Positions 7,401 through 15,167 of a stretch of DNA of 40,220 nucleotides are shown here, one piece after another. This DNA comes from Sphingomonas sp. Leaf20 (lineage in GTDB: Bacteria > Pseudomonadota > Alphaproteobacteria > Sphingomonadales > Sphingomonadaceae). A program made the position numbers and the translations under genes. Positions within the stretch are counted from its first letter, which is position 1, and the number at the start of each line of letters is the position of its first letter. The stretch is taken from assembly GCF_001421535.1 (NCBI RefSeq), contig NZ_LMKN01000002.1, forward strand, positions 1 to 40,220. The letters run 5' to 3'. The notes under the pieces were generated by a model. That model was given only the letters and a program-made list of their open reading frames with translations. It made no database searches and had not been told where the DNA came from.

Positions 7401-7985
7401 ATGTTGGTCGGATATATGCGGGTTTCGTCGGCCGACGACCGCCAGACGGTCGATCTTCAACGCGACGCGCTGGTCGCAGCTGGTGTCGATCATCGGCATC
7501 TCCATACCGACAAGGCATCCGGGGCGCGCGACGACCGGCCGGGGCTGAAAGCCTGCCTCAACTATTTAAACGCGGGCGACACGCTGGTCGTTTGGAAACT
7601 CGACCGGCTCGGACGCTCACTGCCGCACCTGCTGACGATCGTCACCGACCTGAAGGCGCGCGGTATCGCGTTCCGATCGCTAACCGAGCAGATGGATACA
7701 ACGACGCCGCACGGCGAGTTGCTGTTCTCCCTGTTCGGCGCGTTGGCACAATATGAGCGTGCGCTGACGCGCGAACGGGTGATGGCAGGACTGGCCGCAG
7801 CCAAACGCCGGGGACGCCAAGGTGGCCGCCCGCCGATGATCGACGCGGAAACGCTCGAACGGATCACCGCCGCGCTTGATGGCGGAGCCAGTAAAGCGTC
7901 CGTCTGCCGGACCTTCAAAGTACCGCGGTCTACCCTACTTGGCACGCTAGCGCGGATCGGTTGGGCCGCACCGGGGAAGGCCTAA
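7401..7985 (+). CDS. Serine recombinase (resolvase/invertase family), first of two
   Basis: The 194-residue protein starts MLVGYMRVSSADDRQTVDLQ, with the catalytic serine in the RVSS motif. It continues with LDRLGRSLPHLL and ends its catalytic core with FGALAQYERALTRERVMAGLAAAKRRGRQGGRP, the conserved E-helix and hinge. The C-terminal 45 residues contain a helix-turn-helix (SKASVCRTFKVPRSTLLGTL). Length and layout match Tn3-type resolvases and DNA invertases, which recombine short res or inversion sites. The ATG at 7401 is preferred to TTG 7392 because these proteins begin a few residues before the catalytic strand. No transposase accompanies it. Confidence 0.9.
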   Translation: MLVGYMRVSSADDRQTVDLQRDALVAAGVDHRHLHTDKASGARDDRPGLKACLNYLNAGDTLVVWKLDRLGRSLPHLLTIVTDLKARGIAFRSLTEQMDTTTPHGELLFSLFGALAQYERALTRERVMAGLAAAKRRGRQGGRPPMIDAETLERITAALDGGASKASVCRTFKVPRSTLLGTLARIGWAAPGKA

Positions 7986-7990
7986 GTTTA

Positions 7991-8084
7991 GCGACATAGC
8001 GCTCGACATTCATGTTCCCTTGTACACCTATGTCGCAAAAGTCTGTTGCAGTACACGTTCTTTTCGATACAGTTATGCGACATG
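7991..8084. promoter_or_regulatory. res-like site between the two recombinase genes
   Basis: GCGACATAG at 7991-7999 pairs exactly with CTATGTCGC at 8028-8036. A further half-site GCGACATG at 8077-8084 overlaps the start codon of the second recombinase. The arrangement of a distal palindrome and a proximal half-site fits a multi-subsite res region that also autoregulates the gene. TGTCGCAAAAGT at 8031-8042 recurs near 34.97 kb. Confidence 0.55.
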
Positions 8085-8645
8085 CTGATCGGCTACGCCC
8101 GTGTGTCCACTGATGACCAGGATCTCCGGCTGCAACGTGCCGCGTTGAAAGAGGCTGGATGCAAGCGGGCGTTCGAGGAAAAAATCTCGGGCGCGAAGCG
8201 TGATCGGCCCGAACTGGCTAAAATGATCGATCAGCTGCGCGGTGAGGACACTGTGGTGGTGGCGCGGCTCGACCGACTGGCACGCTCCACACGCGACCTG
8301 CTCGACATTGCCGAGAAGCTAAAGGAGGCTGGCGCCGGCCTGCGCTCACTAGCCGAGCCCTGGGCAGATACGACATCGCCAGCGGGTCGCATGGTGCTGA
8401 CCGTGTTCGCCGGCATTGCTGAGTTCGAGCGCGAGTTGATCCACCAACGCACCAGCAGTGGGCGGGTAGCTGCCAAGGCAAGGGGAGTGCGCTTCGGGCG
8501 CCCGCCCAAGCTCACTGCCGATCAGATAGCGCTGGGTGCGCGCTTAGTGGGGGAGGGCACGTCAGTGCGCGAGGCCGCCAAACTCCTTAAATGTCACCAT
8601 GCTACCCTTTACCGAGCGTTGTCAGCCCCCTCTCCGGCTAGCTGA
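8082..8645 (+). CDS. Serine recombinase (resolvase/invertase family), second of two
   Basis: The 187-residue protein starts MLIGYARVSTDDQDLRLQ, with the catalytic serine in RVST, followed by LDRLARSTRDLL and FAGIAEFERELIHQRTSSGRVAAKARG. The C-terminal helix-turn-helix region reads SVREAAKLLKCHHATLYRAL. It is complete and clearly different in sequence from the recombinase just upstream, so the pair is not a recent duplication. ATG 8082 is chosen over an upstream TTG by alignment with the family N-terminus. The res-like palindrome ahead of it suggests autoregulation and site-specific resolution. Confidence 0.9.
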   Translation: MLIGYARVSTDDQDLRLQRAALKEAGCKRAFEEKISGAKRDRPELAKMIDQLRGEDTVVVARLDRLARSTRDLLDIAEKLKEAGAGLRSLAEPWADTTSPAGRMVLTVFAGIAEFERELIHQRTSSGRVAAKARGVRFGRPPKLTADQIALGARLVGEGTSVREAAKLLKCHHATLYRALSAPSPAS

Positions 8646-8650
8646 CAGCA

Positions 8651-8770
8651 TATCAGGCCGTTTTCTGGACATACGTTAACGGACGGGTTGTTGGTCGCTT
8701 CAGGATGGCAAAGCCCATGCAGCGATCAATCCATGGTCCATGTGCAGAAATCGGCCGTTTATTGAACATA
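8651..8770 (+). repeat. Two dispersed repeats, GGCCGTTTTCTGGACAT type
   Basis: TCAGGCCGTTTTCTGGACAT starts at 8655, and AAATCGGCCGTTTATTGAAC at about 8746. Related copies lie at 11583-11610, 11915-11936 and 14177-14204. The pair fills the gap between the recombinases and the protease gene; I see no gene between 8646 and 8951. Confidence 0.4.
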
Positions 8771-8951
8771 TACGAGCGGATTGATCGCCCGAGGCATATT
8801 GCTTTCGCGACGGGGGCACCATGTCGTTAGGTCCGCACATTATGCTCCTAAATCGCCAGCCGCTTGCTAAAGTCGATCGCAAAACCTCAGCGACAAGTTG
8901 GCAAGTCGGGAACCGACCGGGCCGCTGCTTTTCGCCAACGCAAAGAGTCCA

Positions 8952-9740
8952 ATGGCCACCAATAAAGAGAAATCTCTAAGGAAAGCCGCAAGCGCTCTCC
9001 AGGCTGCCAAATGTGCCCGGCCAGTGCTATTCGAGTTTGATGATGAAGATTTTCCCTACGGAACCTCCGGCTCTTCGGTCCTGGTCGAGCTCGGAGGGCA
9101 GGTATTCGCAGTAACGGCAGCCCATCTTTTCGATAAATATATGGGAAGTCCCATACAGGCGGACCAACTGCGCATACCATACTCGATCGAACACGCTGTA
9201 GAGCCGAATAACGCTTTTGTTCCACACGAAGCGATTCTGCGGATTAAGCCAATAGCTACAGAGGAAACGGCCGAGTGGCAGGACCTAGCCATCGCACCAG
9301 TCAAACAAGATCTGCTTGTGCGGCACCTCTTTTGTGGCGAGGAACCCCTCTGCTTAGACGGCCTTACTTCCGATGTATCGTTTGGAACAGTCTTGGTCCG
9401 AGGGTTTCCAAGTGAAACTCGAGAATTCGACCCGGAAGACCGTATCATCAGATATTGTCCAATTTTGCTCGTCGGGCAAAGTCATCGTGGGTCATGGAGG
9501 GAAGACGACTGCACCTTCCAAGTCGACGTTAAGTCCATTCATGGCTTAACGAACTTCGACGATCTATCGGGCAGCCCGGTCATTCGCGTAAACGCAAATG
9601 GGCAGCATCAACTAGCAGGCATTGTTTTGCGCGGAGGCAATGATCAACTTCATGTTCTTGAAGCGCGGATCATCGCGGCGACATTAAACGCTTACTCCCG
9701 CGGTGAGAATGAAGCGACGATTCTGCTAGGCAACCGCTAA
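8952..9740 (+). CDS. Trypsin-like serine peptidase (chymotrypsin fold), putative defence effector
   Basis: The 262-residue protein has a recognisable chymotrypsin-fold triad: His58 in QVFAVTAAHLF, Asp111 in EWQDLAIAPV and Ser208 in LSGSPVIRV, preceded by the strand GTSGSSVLVELGG. There is no signal peptide and no PDZ domain, so it is likely a stand-alone cytoplasmic protease rather than a DegP-type one. ATG 8952 is preferred to an upstream TTG because the longer frame adds sequence unlike the rest. A PD-(D/E)XK nuclease starts 100 bases downstream on the same strand, and dispersed repeats bound the two. Cytoplasmic trypsin-like proteases paired with nucleases occur in antiphage systems, so a defence role is a reasonable inference, not a demonstrated one. 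Confidence 0.75.
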   Translation: MATNKEKSLRKAASALQAAKCARPVLFEFDDEDFPYGTSGSSVLVELGGQVFAVTAAHLFDKYMGSPIQADQLRIPYSIEHAVEPNNAFVPHEAILRIKPIATEETAEWQDLAIAPVKQDLLVRHLFCGEEPLCLDGLTSDVSFGTVLVRGFPSETREFDPEDRIIRYCPILLVGQSHRGSWREDDCTFQVDVKSIHGLTNFDDLSGSPVIRVNANGQHQLAGIVLRGGNDQLHVLEARIIAATLNAYSRGENEATILLGNR

Positions 9741-9840
9741 TGACGGATTCTGATAAGAGCTACCGTCTCAGGAGCGGCGGTAATAAAACTACTCAATTTT
9801 AACTGCCAACCGTACTCAAAGCAACTGGAATGCGGAACAT

Positions 9841-11436
9841 ATGAACACTCCTACCCGCACGGCTAATCCGCGATTACCGGTAGTCGGTCTATTCGCGAAC
9901 GAACTTGAACTGCGCGATGCCTTGGCTGCGAACCTAGACCTGATCGAGCCGGGTTTGCAATTGCTTGGTAAAGAATACTCTGTGGCCAACCCGCATGGGG
10001 CTGCCGGCCGGATTGACATTATTGCAAGAGATTCTTTTGATCACATTGTATGCATCGAAGTAAAACGCAGTGACGCCAGCGCCCGTACCGGAGTACATGA
10101 GCTCAGCAAATACGTAACACTCTTAGTCGATCAGGAGCGCATTCCACGCGAGATGATCCGATGTGTCATGGTATCTACGGACTGGCATGAACTTAACGTC
10201 CCGTTATCCTATTTTGCCGTTTCCGCTGGCGTCGATGTCCGCGGTTTCATTGTCAAGAACGTGAATGGTTCACTTTCACTTGAAGTGCAGCCACTTCTGC
10301 CTTTGACTTTCTTGCCACAGCTCAGCCCCGAGATCGATCTTTTGCACTTCGCGGCGGCGAAAGATCGACACATTTATTTAGAGCATGTTCGCGGCCGCGC
10401 AAACTTGCTCCCTCAGATTCGAATCGCCCTTATCGAACTTGATCTCGCAAATGATGTCTTTGCTGAAGAAGCTCCGTTTAGGATCGTCGCATGCGTCTGG
10501 CGTATAGCTGAGCGGCATCTGGAGGCAATTGAGAACGTGATCGGTCAGCCAGTCGGTAGCCGGCCCCCGTATGGCTTCCTAGGATGGGAGGCCGAATGTG
10601 ATGCGCTTGAGTGGATCTGCGCAGACGGTGCCCCAGGGATCATTCCTACTCTTGCCGAGGATCGACGAGGAACGGCGGAAAAGATTGCATCGCTACTGAC
10701 GCGGTATGATGTAACGTCAGTCACTCGCATGGGGGCGTGGCCGCGATCGCAACTCATCGCCGATGACGAATACGTTCTCCGCCAGATCGGCGCTCTTTCA
10801 ATCAGTTCTGGCGCCGGTCGTCGCAACCGGCACAGCTTCGAAGCTAAGGTAACACCCTTAGCCAAACCGTCTTGGCAGGCGCAGCAGCAAGCCTTTATGG
10901 ACTTCATCTCCTTTGAACCCCGCTGGAAGAAGCCAGTCCAATCGTTTTTCGAGCGTTGGCAAGATATTGACATAACTATTGTACTATCTGCGCACGACAA
11001 GCGGCACTTCTATTACATACTGCATCAAGCGCGCGCGCATTCGACTACGGTTACATCCTATTTTGTCGTAAAGGCGGAGCGCGATGGAGTGATGGTAGAG
11101 GCCTTGCATGGCCACTACAGCTGGGACGGGAAAACTTGTCCAGACGACCCTGAAGCGGGCATGCGCCGGATCTACGGCAGCCTGCCGCAGGTTGCGCTCG
11201 CCATGTTCAGTGCAGTCGATCAACGTCGCTATGACATTGCTTGGCGGATACATGGTTTCATTCCCGTCATCGATCAATACCCAGCGCGAGGCGAACGTGT
11301 CGGCAAAGCTGTGGTGCGCCGATCCGCGCGGGATTTCGTCACGGCCAATCCGCGCTATGCCACCAAGGTTTCAGCACTGCTTGAGCGCTATGGAAACATA
11401 CCAACGGATCCGACGGGCATGGTACCCCGTGATTGA
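9841..11436 (+). CDS. PD-(D/E)XK nuclease-domain protein (NucS-like N-terminus)
   Basis: The 531-residue protein carries a nuclease core near its N-terminus: GKEYSVANPHGAAGRIDIIARD with Asp59, then IVCIEVKR with Glu73 and Lys75, followed by a helix (GVHELSKYV). This D-ExK arrangement, with GRIDI ahead, is like the C-terminal domain of the mismatch endonuclease NucS. The remaining 400 residues have no domain I recognise and may sense a target or partner. It follows the trypsin-like protease gene by 100 bases. The interval contains TTTTAACTG-rich, AT-richer DNA, so it may have its own promoter. Confidence 0.7.
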   Translation: MNTPTRTANPRLPVVGLFANELELRDALAANLDLIEPGLQLLGKEYSVANPHGAAGRIDIIARDSFDHIVCIEVKRSDASARTGVHELSKYVTLLVDQERIPREMIRCVMVSTDWHELNVPLSYFAVSAGVDVRGFIVKNVNGSLSLEVQPLLPLTFLPQLSPEIDLLHFAAAKDRHIYLEHVRGRANLLPQIRIALIELDLANDVFAEEAPFRIVACVWRIAERHLEAIENVIGQPVGSRPPYGFLGWEAECDALEWICADGAPGIIPTLAEDRRGTAEKIASLLTRYDVTSVTRMGAWPRSQLIADDEYVLRQIGALSISSGAGRRNRHSFEAKVTPLAKPSWQAQQQAFMDFISFEPRWKKPVQSFFERWQDIDITIVLSAHDKRHFYYILHQARAHSTTVTSYFVVKAERDGVMVEALHGHYSWDGKTCPDDPEAGMRRIYGSLPQVALAMFSAVDQRRYDIAWRIHGFIPVIDQYPARGERVGKAVVRRSARDFVTANPRYATKVSALLERYGNIPTDPTGMVPRD

Positions 11437-11582
11437 AGCCAGGAATCGCAGATCAAAGATAGCGGTGACCTACCCTGCGCCTACTGCAATTTAGCACACT
11501 TCTTAGTGATGATGACTGACGGGCGGGCGGACAGCAGGCGTGAGCCGTTGGAGCGCGGCCCCAGCCGAAGCCACTCTCGGTG

Positions 11583-11610
11583 TTCAACAAACCGTCGTTT
11601 TCTGTACATG
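11583..11610 (+). repeat. Dispersed repeat, TTCAACAAAC-GTCGTTTT type
   Basis: TTCAACAAACCGTCGTTTTC then TGTACATG here matches TTCAACAAACGGTCGTTTTG then CGGACATT at 14177-14204 at most positions. It separates the protease-nuclease pair from the next cassette. Confidence 0.5.
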
Positions 11611-11653
11611 AGGCTGGGTTGTAATGAAGGCGAGATTTCAGAAGGGCATTAGA

Positions 11654-11881
11654 ATGGACGCAGATGCGAACAGTGGCACGACCGATCTCTGGGATATTAT
11701 TGCGGAAGGGTTAGAGCGAGACGGAGATTTTGCCGCCCGCGAACACTTGGCCGCCGGCCGCCCAATCTATTACGTCGAAGACGACACGCCCGAAGGACTA
11801 CTGATCAAGAAATATCCTGACGGCCGGCGCGAGCTGGTCCGCCACGCGCGTGAAGGCGACGAGGTGGTGCGAGCGCTTTGA
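11654..11881 (+). CDS. Small acidic hypothetical protein, 75 aa
   Basis: The product is an acidic protein ending YPDGRRELVRHAREGDEVVRAL, with IYYVEDDTPEGLLIKKY in the middle. I know similar short proteins in alphaproteobacteria only as hypotheticals. The ATG at 11654 has GAAGGG 7 bases upstream and is preferred to the ATG at 11624. It is flanked by two dispersed repeats and has no partner gene. An antitoxin-like role is possible from size and charge but unsupported. Confidence 0.55.
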   Translation: MDADANSGTTDLWDIIAEGLERDGDFAAREHLAAGRPIYYVEDDTPEGLLIKKYPDGRRELVRHAREGDEVVRAL

Positions 11882-11914
11882 ATGAATGCAAACCGGCTCT
11901 GCCGAGGCGGTGAG

Positions 11915-11936
11915 AAAACGGCCGCTTTATGTACAC
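11915..11936 (+). repeat. Dispersed repeat, AAACGGCCGCTTTATGTACA type
   Basis: AAAACGGCCGCTTTATGTAC is a diverged member of the same group as 8655, 11583 and 14177. It closes the cassette holding the 75-aa gene. Confidence 0.4.
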
Positions 11937-12000
11937 CGGCACTACTAGCCCTTGCGCAGCGATTAAGGTTCTAGAGCGATCGAGTTCGATGGAAGGTTTC

Positions 12001-12645
12001 CTACATGTTGCTTCTTAGCGCTTCCGCCAGCGCCGCGCGCCGCTGCTCGTTGAACTCGTAGCTCGACGGTTCATGGTGCAAGTCGTCAACGCGCCTCGAG
12101 ATGTCGCCAAGAACGCTGGCAATCTCATACTCGATTGGTCGATCCGGCGATGACGGACGCTTGCGGGCGAGCCATTTGTCGAGACGATCGATGTAGCGGT
12201 GCAGCGACGTACCCGACGCAGCTTGCCGCAAACGGCTCAGTTCGCGGCTGCCGGGGTGCTGACGATAGGCATCAAGCGCTGCGCGGACCTCTTCGCCCCT
12301 TGTTGCCGGCCGATCGCTGAGATCGGCCGAGCCGCCTTTGGCAAGTGCTTCATCGTTATGGACCGCCTTCAGGCCCGCCTCGAGCGCGGAACATAAGGTC
12401 GTTACTTCTTCCTGCAGTCGCTCCGGCAACCAATCGTAAGCAGAATTGCCGATATAGAGGAATGGCAGCGTGAAATGATCCTGTACGGCTTTCGGCAACA
12501 TTCGCTGAAGACCGATGACGCCCCTCAGCTTATCCATGAACTGCTCAACCGTCATACCGCGCCACAACGTGGCGAGCGATTCCATGTAGGTGAGGTTAGC
12601 GTCCGTTGGTCGATCACCGGTGTTCCAATGGCGCGAAAAGGTCAT
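12001..12645 (-). CDS. Hypothetical protein, 214 aa
   Basis: The product is helical and charged, with many Arg, Glu and Leu residues and no domain I recognise; there are no membrane segments. Its ATG at 12645 follows an in-frame TGA closely, so this start is the earliest possible. The ATG overlaps the stop of the upstream 81-codon frame as ATGA, which would allow coupled translation if the upstream frame is translated. It could instead be the surviving part of a longer decayed gene. Confidence 0.45.
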   Translation of the reverse strand: MTFSRHWNTGDRPTDANLTYMESLATLWRGMTVEQFMDKLRGVIGLQRMLPKAVQDHFTLPFLYIGNSAYDWLPERLQEEVTTLCSALEAGLKAVHNDEALAKGGSADLSDRPATRGEEVRAALDAYRQHPGSRELSRLRQAASGTSLHRYIDRLDKWLARKRPSSPDRPIEYEIASVLGDISRRVDDLHHEPSSYEFNEQRRAALAEALRSNM

Positions 12646-12887
12646 GCGTCATTCCCGTCTATGCTGGCCGGCTCGGGCGAGGTCGCAAGCCGAGGCGACG
12701 CGCTATCGATGATCGGCGAGGAAATGATGTATATCGCGTGCGGCCCCCCCGGTGCTCGCCCCAAATGCTTTTGCGCGGACGCGTCCGCATCGGAGATCGC
12801 AACCGCGGTCGCCCCCTGAAAGCGCTGGTCACGGTTCAGAAGATCGAAGCCGGTGTACCCACTCTCGTCGATGCGAAAGCATTCCAT
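12642..12887 (-). pseudogene. DUF3800-like N-terminal remnant
   Basis: The frame begins MECFRIDESGYTGFDLLNRD, the (I/V)DESG start that defines DUF3800 proteins, an RNase H-fold group often found near mobile elements. After about 35 residues the sequence becomes low-complexity, Pro/Ser/Ala rich, and stops at 81, far short of the usual 200-300 residues. A run of seven C/G at about 12745-12751 is a plausible slippage or indel site, but neither alternative frame restores a convincing protein. I therefore read it as a truncated remnant. Confidence 0.5.
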
Positions 12888-13015
12888 GGTCTATCTGTAA
12901 CGCGGGCGGGGATTTTTGGCGAGTGCGGTATCGAGCGCCCGCTAGGCGAGCGGCTCTGTCAATTGCGGCATGGGATACCAATTATGCTACGGCAGGGGAG
13001 GCTTTGAGATGGGCG

Positions 13016-14032
13016 ATGACGGACGATAAGCGTGCTGAAACGCCAAGCGATGGCGAGAGCACCAGCCTTGGTCTCGACACTCCAGTCGCGGCCAAGTTGG
13101 AAGAGACGAATATTGGCGGGGCGGCATTGTTGGCGTCCCTCCGGGCGGGCCTTCCCGACTTGCTCGCCGAGCGAAGTGCCAGCGATACCGCCTTCCGACG
13201 CGCCTGCCGACGACGCTGGAAGCAGGGATTCGACCTGCTCCAGATGTTCATCGCCCTGAGCGAAGAACTGGGTTCGAGCTACAATGATCGGGGTCGTCCG
13301 GTTGCCGTTAACGAGCGCAACCACCGCTTCGAGGCACTCGTCCTCCTGCATGCACGCGCCGTCCGGGTCGCCAACGAGATCCAGACGCTGCTACACGAGG
13401 GATTTCCAGATGGTGCGCTCAGCCGATGGCGCACGCTGCATGAACTTGCGGTAACGGCAACTTTCCTTGCTCGCCACGACGACGAGATCGCGCGGCGCTT
13501 CCTCGCCCATCGCGGCGTGGCCAGCGCCAAGGCGCTCCGCCAGCACGAGGAATATGTGCCACGATCAGGGATGGCACCCTTAGCTGAGGGTGAACTCGCG
13601 CGTGTTGAGGAAGTGCGCGATACGCTGGTCCAAGAGTTCGGACCCGAATTTGCGGACGAGCTGGGCTGGGCTTTCCCGGTAATCGGTCGCAAGCGCGCCA
13701 ATTTGTACGACCTTGAACTCGCCACCGGCCTCGATCATTGGCGCCCACGCTTCCGATGGGCGTCCGACGATATACACGCCGGACCCAAGCCACCACGTGC
13801 CAGCCTCGGCATGGTCGAGCGGCCTAACGACCAGCCTGGCCTGCTCGTGGGCAGGAGCGACAGCGGGTTTACTGACCCCGCGCACATGTGCGTTCTGAGC
13901 CTCAACCTGGTCAATCACGCACTACCGCCTGAGTATTTCGGCGATCGGGATCTGGTGCTCCTATCGGCGCTTCGTACCCTCAGCGATCAGGTAGGCGAGA
14001 CGTTTCTACGGATCGATCGCGCCAAACGGTGA
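13016..14032 (+). CDS. DUF5677 domain-containing protein
   Basis: The 338-residue protein contains the segment RFEALVLLHARAVRVANEIQTLLHEGFPDGALSRWRTLHELAVTATFLARH, which is the hallmark of the DUF5677 group: a helix with alternating aromatic residues followed by RWR-LHE. The rest is helical, with a DDIHAGPK motif late in the sequence. The molecular function of this family is unknown; its members are common in accessory regions. The start is uncertain: ATG 13016 lies after GGGGAGG at a long spacing, and the frame is open upstream without family-like sequence. A dispersed repeat lies downstream. Confidence 0.65.
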   Translation: MTDDKRAETPSDGESTSLGLDTPVAAKLEETNIGGAALLASLRAGLPDLLAERSASDTAFRRACRRRWKQGFDLLQMFIALSEELGSSYNDRGRPVAVNERNHRFEALVLLHARAVRVANEIQTLLHEGFPDGALSRWRTLHELAVTATFLARHDDEIARRFLAHRGVASAKALRQHEEYVPRSGMAPLAEGELARVEEVRDTLVQEFGPEFADELGWAFPVIGRKRANLYDLELATGLDHWRPRFRWASDDIHAGPKPPRASLGMVERPNDQPGLLVGRSDSGFTDPAHMCVLSLNLVNHALPPEYFGDRDLVLLSALRTLSDQVGETFLRIDRAKR

Positions 14033-14176
14033 CATCGAACTGCGATCCGGCTGCTTCCAGCCGTGGCGCCCGCCAAAATGTAAAAGCGACAACGAACGGC
14101 GTCGCCTTGGCTGGCTGGTTCGATCATGCGACAGGAATAAAGATGTCGGCGCGGACAGAGATTTGACTTGGGGGCA

Positions 14177-14204
14177 TTCAACAAACGGTCGTTTTGCGGA
14201 CATT
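14177..14204 (+). repeat. Dispersed repeat, TTCAACAAAC-GTCGTTTT type
   Basis: This is the second well-preserved copy of the element at 11583-11610. It lies between the DUF5677 gene and the zinc-protein/SIR2 cluster. Confidence 0.5.
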
Positions 14205-14323
14205 GCCACCGCGAGGTATTCATCAAAGGATCCCATCAACCCCTCTCGGAATGGAGTCGCAGCACGTACCGATCTGACGCCGCTGTGTGTTGACCTGCGC
14301 AGGTCAGCCGATATCGTCGGAGA

Positions 14324-15067
14324 ATGGCATGCCTGATCTGCGGAGAACCTAAGACGATCGACGCGCACCTAATCCCCAAGGCGTTCGTCGCCGAGGTAAA
14401 AAGGGAGCGCGGCGAGCAGCATCTGATTCTGCACAAAGGGAACGAGCGGCCGAGGGTCAGCAATACGGGAGTCTATGATCGTAGTATCCTGTGCGGCCCC
14501 TGCGACTCCCTCCTGGGCGGCCACGAGGACTATGCGCTTGAGTTGCTGCGTAAACTGCGAAAGGCAAAGGCCCCGCCGGGCGGCATCATCGGGGCGGACC
14601 CAATCGACGGTGACCGCATGGTGCAGTTCGCGGCCGGCATCGCATGGAAGTATGCGGTAACCACACAGCCCGGCCGGATCGACATCGGTCCTTATCGCGA
14701 CGTGCTCGCCGATGTGGCGCTGCGCGGCATATCGATCCCGACCTCTATCGACGTTGCCATGCTTAGGATCGTAGAACTGGACGGCGACGTGTATTTCTAT
14801 CGCACCCCGATGCCCGACCGGCAGGACGGTGTGAACATCGTCCGCTTCACTGTCGGCAGCTTCATCTTTTTCCTGAAAATTGACCGACGCCGCAACGGAT
14901 CCACTCTTCCAGCCGAATGCTGGCTTCGAGGCCGGGTGAAGGGTGCGTTCGTCGTCAGTCCCGCCGAATTGACGGAGGAAGGCCGCATGCATCGGCAGTT
15001 GTCGTCAACCCAGCCGTCTCGGCGCTTCTTTACGGAAATGCAGGCGCGTAAAGCACAACGATCGTGA
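14324..15067 (+). CDS. HNH-like zinc-binding protein
   Basis: The 247-residue protein starts MACLICGEPKTIDAHLIPKAF, giving CxxC (Cys3, Cys6) followed by an AHxIPKAF block with His15, and later SILCGPCDSLLGGHEDYA with Cys57, Cys60 and His67. Two CxxC knuckles around an AHxIP motif are the pattern of a treble-clef or HNH-like family whose members I know mostly as uncharacterised. Whether it retains nuclease activity cannot be told. The ATG at 14324 directly precedes the first knuckle. It lies 100 bases upstream of the SIR2 gene on the same strand and could be part of the same transcription unit. Confidence 0.6.
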   Translation: MACLICGEPKTIDAHLIPKAFVAEVKRERGEQHLILHKGNERPRVSNTGVYDRSILCGPCDSLLGGHEDYALELLRKLRKAKAPPGGIIGADPIDGDRMVQFAAGIAWKYAVTTQPGRIDIGPYRDVLADVALRGISIPTSIDVAMLRIVELDGDVYFYRTPMPDRQDGVNIVRFTVGSFIFFLKIDRRRNGSTLPAECWLRGRVKGAFVVSPAELTEEGRMHRQLSSTQPSRRFFTEMQARKAQRS

Positions 15068-15167
15068 GGGCATCGTATTCGGCGCGTCGTAGCCTCAGAA
15101 GGCTAAATCTGCCCATTAACGGTCGCTGAAAATTCTCAAGCGCTCGCATTGAAAGCCTAAAGTCCGC

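Noticed and set aside
7401..8645. A complete transposon around the two recombinases
   Set aside because: No transposase and no terminal inverted repeats with target duplications are visible on either side.
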